A stretch of DNA of 64,000 nucleotides from Micromonospora lupini. Its GTDB lineage: Bacteria > Actinomycetota > Actinomycetes > Mycobacteriales > Micromonosporaceae. A program made the position numbers and the translations under genes. A model generated the notes under the pieces. That model had not been told where the DNA came from, made no database searches, and was given only the letters and a program-made list of their open reading frames with translations. Numbering within the stretch: position 1 is the stretch's first letter; each line of letters starts with the position of its first letter. The stretch spans positions 2,356,001 to 2,420,000 of the forward strand of contig NZ_JAPENL010000001.1 of assembly GCF_026342015.1 (NCBI RefSeq), written 5' to 3'. Positions 1-8,879 of this stretch are shown here, one piece after another.

Positions 1-528
1 GATCTTGGCCTCGAGCTCACGCCCGACGTACGGCTGCAGGTCGCGCACGCGCCGCATCTCGACCAGGGACGCGGGCAGGAAGCCGCGCAGCCCGATGTCG
101 AGGATGAGGCCACCCTTGACCACCTCGATGACCGAGCCGCGGACGACACCGTCCTCGTCCTTGATCTTCTCGATCGTGCCCCAGGCCCGCTCGTACTGCG
201 CCCGCTTCTTGGAGAGGATCAGACGACCCTCCTTGTCCTCCTTCTGGAGGACCAGGGCCTCGATGTGGTCACCAACCGTCACAACCTCGGCGGGGTCCAC
301 GTCGTGCTTGATCGACAACTCCCGAGAGGGGATGACACCCTCGGTCTTGTAGCCGATGTCGAGCAGGACCTCGTCCCGATCGACCTTGACGACGGTGCCT
401 TCGACAATGTCGCCGTCGTTGAAGTACTTGATGGTCTCGTCGATCGCGGCGAGGAATGCCTCCTCGGAACCGAGATCGTCGTGGGTGACCCGGGTGGCGC
501 TCGAGGGGGCCTCGATGCTGCTCGTCAT
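1..528 (-). CDS. rpsA: 30S ribosomal protein S1, N-terminal part (runs off the left edge)
   Basis: Ribosomal protein S1 binds mRNA on the small ribosomal subunit and helps start translation. The 176 codons present begin MTSSIEAPSSATRVTHDDLG and hold a first S1 (OB-fold) domain with the segment DGDIVEGTVVKVDRDEVLLD at about residues 38-57. A second S1 domain starts near residue 121 (GVVRGSVIEVVKGGLILDIG). The ATG at 526-528 has a GGAG about 12 bases upstream on the coding strand. The remaining S1 repeats and the stop lie outside the window. A weak promoter candidate on this strand (TTGCAC and TAGGCT, 19 bp apart) lies at about 706-736. Family assignment is firm. Confidence 0.95.
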   Translation of the reverse strand, partial: MTSSIEAPSSATRVTHDDLGSEEAFLAAIDETIKYFNDGDIVEGTVVKVDRDEVLLDIGYKTEGVIPSRELSIKHDVDPAEVVTVGDHIEALVLQKEDKEGRLILSKKRAQYERAWGTIEKIKDEDGVVRGSVIEVVKGGLILDIGLRGFLPASLVEMRRVRDLQPYVGRELEAKI

Positions 529-843
529 GTGGGCGGTTGCTCCGGTCGGATGGGTTGTCACAGCAGGCTGGTGTCGCGGTGACCTGTTCGCGCCAGCGGA
601 TCCGTCGCCGGGCACACCGAACGATCACCTACTGGGATCATGATGTGCTCCGTCGACCGCGCACCTGCTCCCTGCCGAGACACACGATCCGCGAGCGCAT
701 CGTCTAGCCTACCGTGCGCATTACCACAGCGTGCAAGCCCTCCCGACTCGTCGCCGCCTGATGACCTGCGAAAGCCGAACAATCGCCCGGAAACGACCCC
801 TCCTGTCTCGTACGTCACAGCGGCCCCAACGCCACCTCGGCTT

Positions 844-918
844 GATCGACTCGGTCTTCTGGAAACCGGCGTGTCCCGACGGCCCGGACACCGCGACTTC
901 AGGGAAACCGAGTCGATC
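844..918. repeat. Nested palindromic element upstream of rpsA
   Basis: GATCGACTCGGT at 844-855 is exactly inverted as ACCGAGTCGATC at 907-918. Inside these 12-bp arms is a second inverted pair, GTGTCC and GGACAC, around a GC-rich centre. The element lies in the 440-bp divergent gap between rpsA and the methyltransferase gene. Its form suggests a REP-like dispersed element or a large RNA hairpin, but no second copy occurs in this window. Confidence 0.6.
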
Positions 919-967
919 GGCCCGCGCCGCCGCCTGCATCGGGATGACGGGGGCCTAGCGTGAGCGC

Positions 968-1774
968 GTGGATGACGACAGCCGGGTGACCCGGCGCCGG
1001 GTGGGTGACGCCGAGGCCCGGCGGGCCAACCGCGGCTGGTGGGACACCGACGCGGACGACTACCAGGCCGAGCATGGGGGGTTCCTCGGCGACGTAAACT
1101 TCGTCTGGTGCCCGGAGGGGCTGCGTGAGGCAGACGCCTGCCTGCTCGGCGACGTGTCGGGACGGCGGGTGCTGGAGGTGGGTTGCGGCGCGGCGGCCGC
1201 CGCCCGCTGGCTCGCCACCCAGGGCGCGCGGCCGATCGCCTTCGACCTGTCCGCAGGCATGTTGCGGCACGCCGCGCAGGCCGCCGACCGCACCGGCGTA
1301 CGCGTACCGCTGGTGCAGGCCGACGCGCTCGCCCTGCCGTTCGCCGACAGTTCGTTCGACGTGGCCTGCACGGCGTTCGGCGCGATTCCCTTCGTGGACG
1401 ACTCGGCGGCCCTGCTCGCCGAGGTGCACCGGGTGCTGCGACCGGGCGGCCGGTGGGTGTTCTCCGTGACCCACCCGATGCGCTGGATCTTCCTCGACGA
1501 TCCCGGCGAGGGCGGCCTGACGGCCGTGCACTCGTACTTCGACCGCTCCCCCTACGTCGAGCAGGACGACACCGGCGTCGCCACCTACGTCGAGCAGCAC
1601 CGGACCCTCGGTGACCGCATCCGCGAACTGGTCGGCGCCGGGTTCCGGCTGCTCGACCTGGTGGAGCCGGAGTGGCCCGAGGGACACGAGGGGCTCTGGG
1701 GGCAGTGGAGCCCGCTACGCGGACGACTGTTCCCCGGCACCGCCATCTTCGTCACCGAGAAGCCGGCCGAATGA
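968..1774 (+). CDS. Class I SAM-dependent methyltransferase
   Basis: The 268-residue protein has a Rossmann-type methyltransferase core. Motif I is VLEVGCGAAAAARWL at about residues 67-81, followed by a motif II-like acidic strand (PIAFDLSAGML) and a motif III/IV region (ALPFADSSFDVACTAFGAIPF) typical of the Methyltransf_11 group. The C-terminal part carries FSVTHPMRWIF, seen in actinobacterial relatives. The substrate cannot be read from sequence. The GTG start at 968 lacks a clear Shine-Dalgarno, so the start is only likely. It reads away from rpsA and is followed after 57 bp by the Uma2-like gene. Confidence 0.85.
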   Translation: MDDDSRVTRRRVGDAEARRANRGWWDTDADDYQAEHGGFLGDVNFVWCPEGLREADACLLGDVSGRRVLEVGCGAAAAARWLATQGARPIAFDLSAGMLRHAAQAADRTGVRVPLVQADALALPFADSSFDVACTAFGAIPFVDDSAALLAEVHRVLRPGGRWVFSVTHPMRWIFLDDPGEGGLTAVHSYFDRSPYVEQDDTGVATYVEQHRTLGDRIRELVGAGFRLLDLVEPEWPEGHEGLWGQWSPLRGRLFPGTAIFVTEKPAE

Positions 1775-1831
1775 GCACGTCGCACCCGCGGTCCGACCTC
1801 AGTCGCATCGACCGCCGGTAGGCTCGTCACC

Positions 1832-2434
1832 ATGAGCGCCGAGCCCATCCCGACATCACCTGGCCCCTGGTGTCCGGATCCGATGCGGCAGCAGCGTGCC
1901 GACTACACGCTTGAGGACCTGCTCGCCCTGCCGGACGACGCCCCCCGCGTCGAACTCGTCGACGGAGTTATCCAGGTGACACCCTCCCCCACCCTGGGCC
2001 ATCAGAACATCTCCAGCCTGCTGTGGCTCTGGCTGCACAGCCATGCACCACAACACCTCGGGGCGGCCCAGGCCATCGGTGTCAGGCTCAGCCACAACAC
2101 GAGCAGGCAGCCCGACGTGCTGCTGCACCGCGCCGGCGTCGCGTCCGTCAATTCCATCCTGCGGGCGGAGGATGTCGTGCTCGCCGTGGAGATCGTCTCG
2201 CCCGGCACGCGACGGATCGACCGATTCGCGAAACCCGGGGAGTACGCCGCCGCCGGCATCCCGTTCTACTGGCGGATCGAGCAGGACCCGGTACACGTCT
2301 ACGCGTACCGGATCGGCGACCGGGTCGGGCCGGGCGGTGAGCGGCAGTACGAGCTGGTCGCCGACGGCGCCGACGTCATCGAGCTGACCGAGCCGTTCGA
2401 CATCAAGCTGCCGGTCGCCGAGATCACCCCGTAG
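1832..2434 (+). CDS. Uma2 (DUF820) family putative PD-(D/E)xK nuclease
   Basis: The 200-residue protein matches the Uma2/DUF820 family, which has a restriction-endonuclease-like fold. It begins with the family's DYTLEDLLALPDDAPRVELV region at about residues 25-44. The QPDVLLH and LAVEIVSPGTRRIDR segments supply the aspartate and the glutamate-x-x-Ser-Pro of the putative active site, followed by KPGEYAAAGIPFYW. Uma2 proteins are abundant in cyanobacteria and actinomycetes and their biological role is largely unknown. The ATG at 1832 is the first good start. No toxin/antitoxin partner is evident. Confidence 0.85.
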   Translation: MSAEPIPTSPGPWCPDPMRQQRADYTLEDLLALPDDAPRVELVDGVIQVTPSPTLGHQNISSLLWLWLHSHAPQHLGAAQAIGVRLSHNTSRQPDVLLHRAGVASVNSILRAEDVVLAVEIVSPGTRRIDRFAKPGEYAAAGIPFYWRIEQDPVHVYAYRIGDRVGPGGERQYELVADGADVIELTEPFDIKLPVAEITP

Positions 2435-2470
2435 CCGTTTCGCCCCGGCGGCGGCGGGTAGCCGAGGGCC

Positions 2471-2689
2471 ATGGCCGAACAGAGGTTCCACAAGGGCGAC
2501 CATGTCTCCTGGTCGGCCCACGGCAGCCGCGCGTACGGCGTGGTGCAGGAGGAGATCACCGACCGGACGCGGATCCGCGGGCGGGCCGTGAACGCGGCCC
2601 CCGACGATCCGCAGTACCGGGTCCGCAGTGACGGTACGGGCCACGACGTGGCCCACCGCCCCGAGGCGCTGCGTCATGAGCAGAGGTGA
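2471..2689 (+). CDS. DUF2945 family small protein (tudor-like)
   Basis: A 72-residue protein, MAEQRFHKGDHVSWSAHGSR onward, matching DUF2945, a small SH3/tudor-like beta-barrel family of unknown function (FxxGDxVxW near the N-terminus, YRVRSDGTGHDVAHRPEAL near the C-terminus). Its end overlaps the start of the following DUF3140 gene by 14 bp, so the two are almost certainly co-transcribed and translationally coupled. The two families often occur side by side in actinomycetes, which suggests a joint role. Confidence 0.8.
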   Translation: MAEQRFHKGDHVSWSAHGSRAYGVVQEEITDRTRIRGRAVNAAPDDPQYRVRSDGTGHDVAHRPEALRHEQR

Positions 2690-3026
2690 CGAGCAGGGCC
2701 GGGACACCTACCGGGAGTTCACCGAGGCCGTGAACATGAAGCCCGGCGAGCTGTCGTCCTGGCTGGAGACCGACGAGTCGAAGCAGGTCGGCTGGCACAA
2801 GGGTGGTCGCTCCGGCGGCGGCGAGTCCGTCGGGCACGAATCCGGCAGGAAGATCATCAACCTGTTGCGCCGCAAGCGCGCCGACCTGTCCGAGGGCGAC
2901 TACAAGCACATGCGCAAGGTGGTCGGCTACGTCCGCCGGCACATGGCCCAGCGGCCGTCCGGCGACGTCCGCGACACCAAGTGGCGCTGGTCCCTCATGA
3001 ACTGGGGCCACGACCCCCTGAAGTAG
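2676..3026 (+). CDS. DUF3140 family protein
   Basis: The protein has 116 residues from the ATG at 2676. An upstream in-frame start would run through the DUF2945 gene and is less likely. It is basic, with RKIINLLRRKRADLSEGDYK and a terminal KWRWSLMNWGHDPLK that is characteristic of DUF3140, a family possibly DNA-binding but uncharacterised. It overlaps the DUF2945 gene and ends 228 bp before the convergent end of polA. Confidence 0.8.
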   Translation: MSRGDEQGRDTYREFTEAVNMKPGELSSWLETDESKQVGWHKGGRSGGGESVGHESGRKIINLLRRKRADLSEGDYKHMRKVVGYVRRHMAQRPSGDVRDTKWRWSLMNWGHDPLK

Positions 3027-3161
3027 CCGGTCATTCGCGCAAGATCCGCGCAACATCGGTGAACTTGCTGCCTCACAACGCCACGACCCAGCACTTTCCC
3101 CGAAGTTGCGCCGAGTGGTCGGTGCGAGGGCGAGGGCCGCGATCAGGGCGACCGGGTCAGG

Positions 3162-3233
3162 GGTTCCGGGGCAGCCTGACCCGCGCAGGGATCAAGCCTG
3201 ACCGCCCGGAGTGGGTCGGGCTGCCCCGGAACC
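3162..3233. terminator. Large inverted repeat between the convergent DUF3140 gene and polA
   Basis: The 21-base arm at 3162-3182 pairs with 3213-3233 with a single mismatch around a 30-base loop. It lies between two convergent gene ends (3026 and 3254), so it could act as a bidirectional transcription barrier. No T-run follows, as is usual in GC-rich actinomycetes. It could instead be a dispersed palindromic repeat. Confidence 0.5.
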
Positions 3234-3253
3234 TCCACACCGCAACCACGAAA

Positions 3254-5953
3254 TCAGTGGTCAGCGGAATTCCAGTCCCGGCCCAGGCCGACCGACACCT
3301 CCAGCGGCACGGACAGCGGGTGCGCCCCACCCATCTCACGCCGCACCAGTGCCTCCAACGCCTCCCGCTCACCCGGGGCGACCTCGAAGACCAACTCGTC
3401 GTGCACCTGCAACAGCATCCGCGAGCGCAGGCCGGCGTCGCCGAGGGCGGTGTCGACGTGCAGCATCGCCACCTTGATGATGTCGGCGGCCGACCCCTGG
3501 ATGGGGGCGTTGAGAGCCATCCGCTCGGCGATGTCGCGGCGCTGCCGGTTGTCGCTCACCAGGTCGGGCAGGTAGCGACGCCGACCCAGGATGGTCGACG
3601 TGTAGCCGTCCTGACGGGCCCTGGCGACGACCTGGTGCAGGTAGTCGCGCACTCCGCCGAAGCCGGCGAAGTAGTTCTCCATCAGGCCGCGCGCCTCTTC
3701 GGTGCCGATGGAGAGCTGCTGGGACAGGCCGAACGCGCTGAGCCCGTACGCCAGGCCGTAGTTCATCGCCTTGATTTTGCGCCGCTGGTCAGGGGTGACC
3801 TCGTCGACAGGCACGCCGAAGACCGACGAGGCGGTGGCGGCGTGGAAGTCGGCCCCTGAGTTGAACGCCTCGATCAGCGCGTCGTCCGAGGAGAGGTGCG
3901 CCATGATCCGCATTTCGATCTGGCTGTAGTCGGCGGTGAGCAGGGACTCGTACCCCTCGCCCACCACGAAGGCCCGCCGGATGCGCCGGCCCTCCTCCGT
4001 GCGGATCGGGATGTTCTGCAGGTTGGGCTCGGTCGAGGAGAGCCGCCCGGTGGCCGCCACCGTCTGGTTGAAGGTGGTGTGGATCCGGCCGTCGTCGGAG
4101 ACGGACTTGAGCAGGCCGTCGACAGTCGACTTGAGCTTGGCGACGTCGCGGTGGCGCAACAGGTGAGCCAGCACCGGGTGCGGCTGCTGCGCGTAGAGCC
4201 ACTGCAGGGCGTCGGCGTCGGTCGTGTAGCCCGTCTTGATCTTCTTGGTCTTCGGCAGGCCCAGCTCGGTGAAGAGGATCTCCTGCAACTGCTTGGGCGA
4301 GCCGAGGTTGAACTCCCGACCCACCGCCTCGTACGCCCCCTGCGCGGCGGTCTTGACCTCACCGGCGAAGTGCGCCTCCAACTCCTGGAGGTAGTCGTTG
4401 TCGGCGGCGATGCCCGTGCGCTCCATGCCGGCGAGCACCCGCATCAGCGGCAACTCCACCCCGGCCATCAGCCGCGCGGACTGCTCACCGTCGCGGGACA
4501 GCTCGGCGTCGATCGCGTCGGCGAGGTCGAGGGTGGCGCGGGCCTGGAGCATGAGGTTCTGCTCGGCCACGCCCTCGTCGCCCAGCCCGTCGAGAGTGAG
4601 CTGGCCGGTCTCGGGGGCGTCCACCCGCAGCTCGCGGTGCAGGTAGCGCAGGGCCAGGTCGGTGAGGTCGTAGGACCGCTGGTCGGGGCGGGCCAGGTAC
4701 GCGGCGATCTGGGTGTCGCGGACGATGCCGGCCAACTCCCAGCCGTGCGCGGCGCAGGCCAGCACCGCCGGCTTGCTGTCGTGCAGCACCTTGGGCCGCT
4801 GCGCATCGGCCAGCCAGCCCGCGAGGGCGCTCTCCTCGGAGGCGTCGAGCCCGGTGGGGTCCACCCAGGCGGCCGCGCCGCCGGCGCTGGCCAGCGCCAG
4901 ACCGGTGATCGAGGCGGTGTGCCGGCGGTTGGGGCCGGTGTCGAGCTTGACCGCGAGCCCGACCGGGGTGCCGGTCGGGGCGTGCGTGCCCAGCCAGGCG
5001 GCGAGCCCACCCGGCTCGGTGAGCACCTCGCCGGTCAGGTCGAAGCCCGACTCGGCCTCCGGCTCGACGGCCTCCAGGTACTGGTAGAGGCGGTCGCGCA
5101 GGATGCGGAACTCGAGGGTGTCGAAGACCTGGTGCACGGCCTCCCGGTCCCAGCCGGCCCAGCGGGTGTCCTCCGGGCGCAGCGGCAGCTCGAGGTCGGA
5201 GACGAGCCTGTTGATCTCGTAGTTGCGGATCACGTCGGCGAGCCGCTCGCGCAGGCTGTCGCCGGCCTTGCCCTTGATCTCGTCGGCGCGGGCGATCACG
5301 CCCTCCACCCCGCCGTACGTGGTGATCCACTTGGCGGCGGTCTTCGGGCCGACGCCGGGGACGCCGGGCAGGTTGTCGCTGGTCTCACCGACAAGCGCGG
5401 CGAGGTCCCGGTACTGCTGGGGCCCGACGCCGTACTTCGCCTCGATCGCCGCCGGGTCCATCCGGGCCAGGTCGGAGACGCCCTTGCGCGGGTAGAGGAC
5501 GGTGATCTGGTCGTCGACCAACTGGAAGGCGTCGCGGTCACCGCTGCTGATGAGCACCGACATGCCCTGGTCGCGGGCCTGGCAGGCGAGCGTGGCGATG
5601 ACGTCGTCGGCCTCGTAGCCCTCCATCTCGACCACCGGGATCTGGAGCGCGGCGAGGACCTCCTTGACGAGGCTGACCTGACCCTTGAAGTCGGTAGGGG
5701 TCTCGCTGCGGCCCGCCTTGTACTCCGCGTACTTCTCGGTGCGGAAGGACCGGCGGGAGACGTCGAAGGCGACGACGATGTGGGTGGGCTGCTCGTCGCG
5801 CAGGACGTTGATCAGCATCGAGGTGAAGCCGTAGACCGCGTTTGTCGGCTGACCCGTCGTGGTGGAGAAGTTTTCCACGGGCAGGGCGAAGAACGCCCGG
5901 TATGCCAGGGAGTGTCCGTCGACGAGGAGCAGGCGCGGCGTCGTAGCTGTCAC
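3254..5953 (-). CDS. polA: DNA polymerase I
   Basis: DNA polymerase I removes RNA primers and fills gaps in replication and repair. The 899-residue protein has an N-terminal 5'-nuclease domain (LLLVDGHSLAYRAFFALP from about residue 8; EGYEADDVIATLA and ISSGDRDAFQLV metal-site segments; helix-hairpin-helix GVPGVGPKTAAKWI). A degenerate 3'-5' exonuclease-like domain follows, with no visible DxE triad. The palm/fingers carry motif A (ADYSQIEMRIMAHLS), the motif B region (RRKIKAMNYGLAYG) and motif C (LLQVHDELVFEV). I place the start at the GTG 5951-5953 (VTATTPRLLLVDG), giving a normal family length; the open frame extends upstream without family similarity. No intein or frameshift is seen. Confidence 0.97.
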   Translation of the reverse strand: MTATTPRLLLVDGHSLAYRAFFALPVENFSTTTGQPTNAVYGFTSMLINVLRDEQPTHIVVAFDVSRRSFRTEKYAEYKAGRSETPTDFKGQVSLVKEVLAALQIPVVEMEGYEADDVIATLACQARDQGMSVLISSGDRDAFQLVDDQITVLYPRKGVSDLARMDPAAIEAKYGVGPQQYRDLAALVGETSDNLPGVPGVGPKTAAKWITTYGGVEGVIARADEIKGKAGDSLRERLADVIRNYEINRLVSDLELPLRPEDTRWAGWDREAVHQVFDTLEFRILRDRLYQYLEAVEPEAESGFDLTGEVLTEPGGLAAWLGTHAPTGTPVGLAVKLDTGPNRRHTASITGLALASAGGAAAWVDPTGLDASEESALAGWLADAQRPKVLHDSKPAVLACAAHGWELAGIVRDTQIAAYLARPDQRSYDLTDLALRYLHRELRVDAPETGQLTLDGLGDEGVAEQNLMLQARATLDLADAIDAELSRDGEQSARLMAGVELPLMRVLAGMERTGIAADNDYLQELEAHFAGEVKTAAQGAYEAVGREFNLGSPKQLQEILFTELGLPKTKKIKTGYTTDADALQWLYAQQPHPVLAHLLRHRDVAKLKSTVDGLLKSVSDDGRIHTTFNQTVAATGRLSSTEPNLQNIPIRTEEGRRIRRAFVVGEGYESLLTADYSQIEMRIMAHLSSDDALIEAFNSGADFHAATASSVFGVPVDEVTPDQRRKIKAMNYGLAYGLSAFGLSQQLSIGTEEARGLMENYFAGFGGVRDYLHQVVARARQDGYTSTILGRRRYLPDLVSDNRQRRDIAERMALNAPIQGSAADIIKVAMLHVDTALGDAGLRSRMLLQVHDELVFEVAPGEREALEALVRREMGGAHPLSVPLEVSVGLGRDWNSADH

Positions 5954-6037
5954 GGCAGCGACTCTAGTCCGTCGCACCGACAACCCCGGGTGGCGGCACC
6001 GCGCGACGGGCGCGAAAACACACCACCGGCACGGACG

Positions 6038-6077
6038 CCGGCGGCCGGCCGCCCCTGAGGGGACGACCGGCCGCCGG
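6038..6077 (-). terminator. Terminator of the liv operon
   Basis: CCGGCGGCCGG at 6038-6048 pairs with CCGGCCGCCGG at 6067-6077, and an inner CCCC/GGGG stem tightens the hairpin. It begins 11 bp past the livF stop (6088) in the direction of transcription, in the gap before polA. Confidence 0.75.
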
Positions 6078-6087
6078 ATGCGGTGTG

Positions 6088-6801
6088 TCAGGCCACGCCG
6101 AGGTAGGCCTCCTTGACCGACGGGTCGTGCAGAAGTTCCTGACCGGAACCCTCCTTCACGATCCGGCCGGTCTCCAGCACGTACCCGCGGTGTGCCCGGG
6201 AGAGCGCCTGCTGGGCGTTCTGCTCGACCAGCAGGATTGTGGTGCCCTGCTGGTTGATCTCCGTGATGATGTCGAAGATCTGCCGGATCACCAGCGGAGC
6301 CAGACCCATCGACGGCTCGTCGAGCAACAGCAGCTTCGGCCGGCTCATCAGCGCCCGGCCGACCGCGAGCATCTGCTGCTCGCCGCCGGAGAGGGTGCCG
6401 CCGGCCTGCTTGCGCCGCTCGGCCAGCCGTGGGAAGAGGGTCAGCACCCGCTCCAGGTCGGCGGCGATGCCAGCGGAGTCCCGCCGGGTGTACGCCCCCA
6501 TGTCCAGGTTCTCCATGACCGTCATGCCGGGGAAGATCTGCCGACCCTCCGGCGACTGACACAGCCCCCGCACCACCCGCAGGTCGGCCCGGAGCTTGCT
6601 GATGTCCTCACCGTTGAACGTGATCTTTCCGCCGGCGAGCGACCGGGTCCCGGAGATGGCCCGCATCGTGGTGGTCTTGCCGGCGCCGTTCGCGCCGATC
6701 AGGGCCACCACCTCGCCCTCGTCCACCCGGAGGCTGATCCCGTGCAGCGCCTCGATCCGGCCGTACGCGACGGCGACGTTCTCGAGCTCAAGCAGCGTCA
6801 T
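6088..6801 (-). CDS. livF: Branched-chain amino acid ABC transporter, ATPase LivF
   Basis: This is the second ATPase of a Liv-type (HAAT) importer in the cytoplasm, pairing with LivG on the LivH/LivM permeases. The 237 residues show Walker A GANGAGKTT at about residues 37-45, the Q-loop segment (GLCQSPEGRQIFPGMTVMENL), the signature TLSGGEQQMLA, Walker B LLLLDEPSMGL and the switch-histidine region ILLVEQN, where Q replaces H as is normal in LivF. The start overlaps the end of livG by 14 bp. It is the last gene of the operon and is followed by a strong hairpin. Confidence 0.93.
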   Translation of the reverse strand: MTLLELENVAVAYGRIEALHGISLRVDEGEVVALIGANGAGKTTTMRAISGTRSLAGGKITFNGEDISKLRADLRVVRGLCQSPEGRQIFPGMTVMENLDMGAYTRRDSAGIAADLERVLTLFPRLAERRKQAGGTLSGGEQQMLAVGRALMSRPKLLLLDEPSMGLAPLVIRQIFDIITEINQQGTTILLVEQNAQQALSRAHRGYVLETGRIVKEGSGQELLHDPSVKEAYLGVA

Positions 6802-7729
6802 CGGCGGGCTCCCCCAGGTACGCGGCGATCACCTTCGGATCGCGGCTGACCTCCGCGGGCGCACCCTCGGCGATCTTGCGGCCGAACTCCAGCACCACGA
6901 TCCGGTCGGTGACCCCCATGACCAGCCGCATGTCGTGCTCGATGAGCAGGACGGTCAGGCCCTTGTCACGGATCTGCCGGATCAGGGCGAGGAGCTCCTC
7001 CTTCTCCGCCGGGTTGAAGCCGGCGGCCGGCTCGTCCAGGCAGATGAGCTTCGGCTCGGTGGCCAGCGCGCGGGCGATCTCCAACCGGCGCTGGTAGCCG
7101 TACGGCAGGTTGCGCGCCTCGTCGTTGGCCCGGTCGGCGATCCCGACGAAGCGCAGCAACTCGAGCGCCTTGGCCTCCGCCGCCCGCTCCTCCAGGATGT
7201 GCCGGGACAGGCCGAAGATCTTCGCGGCCGACAGGCGTACCTGCTGCCAGGTCCGGGCGATCCCGGACGCGGCGGTGACCTGCGGCAGCTCCTCCGGCTT
7301 GGGCCGGACCCGGTAGAGCCGGAACAGCGCTCCCGGCACGCTCGTCTTGTGCCGGGAGTCCGTGCCGACCATGACGTTCTCCAGCGCCGTCATCTCCGGG
7401 AAGAGACGGATGTTCTGGAACGTCCGGGAGATGCCCAACTGGCTGATCTGGTGCGGCTTGCGGCCGGTCACCTTCTGACCCCGGAACCGGACCGCGCCCG
7501 AGGTCGGCTTGTAGACCCCTGTCATCACGTTGAAGCTGGTGGTCTTGCCGGCGCCGTTGGGTCCGATGAGGCCGAGGATCTCGCCCTCGTAGATCTGGAA
7601 ATTGATCTTGTCAAGCGCGACCACGCCGCCGAAGCGGAGCGTGACGTCGTCGACTTCGAGAAGCACCTGCCGAGGCCCCGGCTGAGTCGGGATCTTCGGC
7701 GTCACGGCGCTGGTGGACTGGTCAGACAC
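6788..7729 (-). CDS. livG: Branched-chain amino acid ABC transporter, ATPase LivG
   Basis: First ATPase of the Liv importer, 313 residues from the GTG at 7727-7729 (VSDQSTSAVTPKIP). A strong AGGAGG lies about 8 bases upstream, inside the end of livM, and decides this start over the upstream ATG of the open frame. Motifs are Walker A GPNGAGKTT, the Q-loop (GISRTFQNIRLFPEMTALEN), Walker B LICLDEPAAGFNPAEKEE and the H-loop LLIEHDMRLVMG, characteristic of LivG. A linker between the Q-loop and the LPYGYQRRLEIARAL signature is longer than in E. coli LivG. The start overlaps the livM stop by 8 bp. Confidence 0.93.
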   Translation of the reverse strand: MSDQSTSAVTPKIPTQPGPRQVLLEVDDVTLRFGGVVALDKINFQIYEGEILGLIGPNGAGKTTSFNVMTGVYKPTSGAVRFRGQKVTGRKPHQISQLGISRTFQNIRLFPEMTALENVMVGTDSRHKTSVPGALFRLYRVRPKPEELPQVTAASGIARTWQQVRLSAAKIFGLSRHILEERAAEAKALELLRFVGIADRANDEARNLPYGYQRRLEIARALATEPKLICLDEPAAGFNPAEKEELLALIRQIRDKGLTVLLIEHDMRLVMGVTDRIVVLEFGRKIAEGAPAEVSRDPKVIAAYLGEPADDAA

Positions 7730-8879
7730 GAGCGGGCACCTCCTCTGCCTCGGCCGCGCGGTCGGACAACTCGCGGGCACGCCGCCGGCTGGGCACGAGA
7801 CCCTGCGGACGCAGGATCATCACCAGCACCATGGCCAGACCGAAGACCAGCCACCGGTAGTCGGCGAAGTCGCGGAACCGCTCCGGCAGGTACGCCAGCA
7901 GCACCGCGCCGAGCGAGACGCCGATCATGTTGCCGGAGCCGCCGACCACCACCATCGCCACGAAGAGGATGGACAGGTTCGCGTTGAACTGGGTCGGGTC
8001 GATGAACGCGTTCCGGCTGCCGAAGAGGAAGCCCGACAGGCCACCGAGCGCCGCGCCGATGGCGAACGCCCAGAGCTTGAACTTGAACGGGTACACACCC
8101 ATCACCGCGGCGGCGTCCTCGTCCTCGCGGACCGCCAGCCACGCCCGGCCGACCCGGCTGTGCTCCAGCCGGCGCACCAGGAAGACCATGATCAGCACGA
8201 ACGTGATCGCCAACCAGTACCAGGGCTTCGCGTCGATCAGGCCGAAGACCTTGTTGTCCGGCGACGGCGCACCCTCCGGGCCGGGGATGGCCGAGATGCC
8301 CACCGGGCCGTTGGTGAGACCTGTGGCGTTGCGGGCCACGATGCGGATGATCTCACCGAAGCCCAGCGTCACGATGGCCAGGTAGTCACCGCGCAGCCGC
8401 AGCGTCGGCCAGCCCAGCAGCACTCCGGAGATCATGGTCAGCACGATCGCGATGAACAGGCAGATCGCCCAGGTCACCGCCCACGTGGGCGGGAGGTTGA
8501 ACTCCTGCTGGATCCACTTCACGACCGGGGAGTTCACCGAACCGAACAACGCCACGCTGTACGCGCCGATGGCGAAGAAGCCGATGTAGCCCAGGTCGAG
8601 CAGGCCGGCGAGACCGACCACCACGTTCAGGCCGATCGCCACCAGCACGTAGATGGCGCAGACGAAGAGCACGCCCGCCCAGTTGTTGCCGCCCTGGATC
8701 GAGTCGGTCCGCAGCCAGGTCAGGCCCGGAATGCCCAGGAGCGGCAGGTAGTAGAGGATCGCCACGAAGGCGGCCAGCCCGAGCGCCTGCTGCCACTTCG
8801 TGAGCGCCCGCCAGCGGTCGCCGATGCCTGTCAGCAGCGTCACCCGACGCTGGTCGGCGGAGCGAATCTTGTTGATCAT
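7722..8879 (-). CDS. livM: Branched-chain amino acid ABC transporter, permease LivM
   Basis: Integral membrane permease of the Liv importer, 385 residues with about nine to ten hydrophobic helices. Family segments include NVVVGLAGLLDLGYIGFFAI and the cytoplasmic EAA-like loop TGLTNGPVGISAIPGP. The C-terminus is charged (PSRRRARELSDRAAEAEEV). The ATG at 8877-8879 overlaps the livH stop as ATGA, so livH and livM are translationally coupled, consistent with a 1:1 permease pair. Confidence 0.92.
   Translation of the reverse strand: MINKIRSADQRRVTLLTGIGDRWRALTKWQQALGLAAFVAILYYLPLLGIPGLTWLRTDSIQGGNNWAGVLFVCAIYVLVAIGLNVVVGLAGLLDLGYIGFFAIGAYSVALFGSVNSPVVKWIQQEFNLPPTWAVTWAICLFIAIVLTMISGVLLGWPTLRLRGDYLAIVTLGFGEIIRIVARNATGLTNGPVGISAIPGPEGAPSPDNKVFGLIDAKPWYWLAITFVLIMVFLVRRLEHSRVGRAWLAVREDEDAAAVMGVYPFKFKLWAFAIGAALGGLSGFLFGSRNAFIDPTQFNANLSILFVAMVVVGGSGNMIGVSLGAVLLAYLPERFRDFADYRWLVFGLAMVLVMILRPQGLVPSRRRARELSDRAAEAEEVPARV

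Noticed and set aside
3896..6058. 720-codon open frame antisense to polA
   Set aside because: Long antisense frames are common in GC-rich coding DNA; the minus-strand frame encodes an unmistakable DNA polymerase I.
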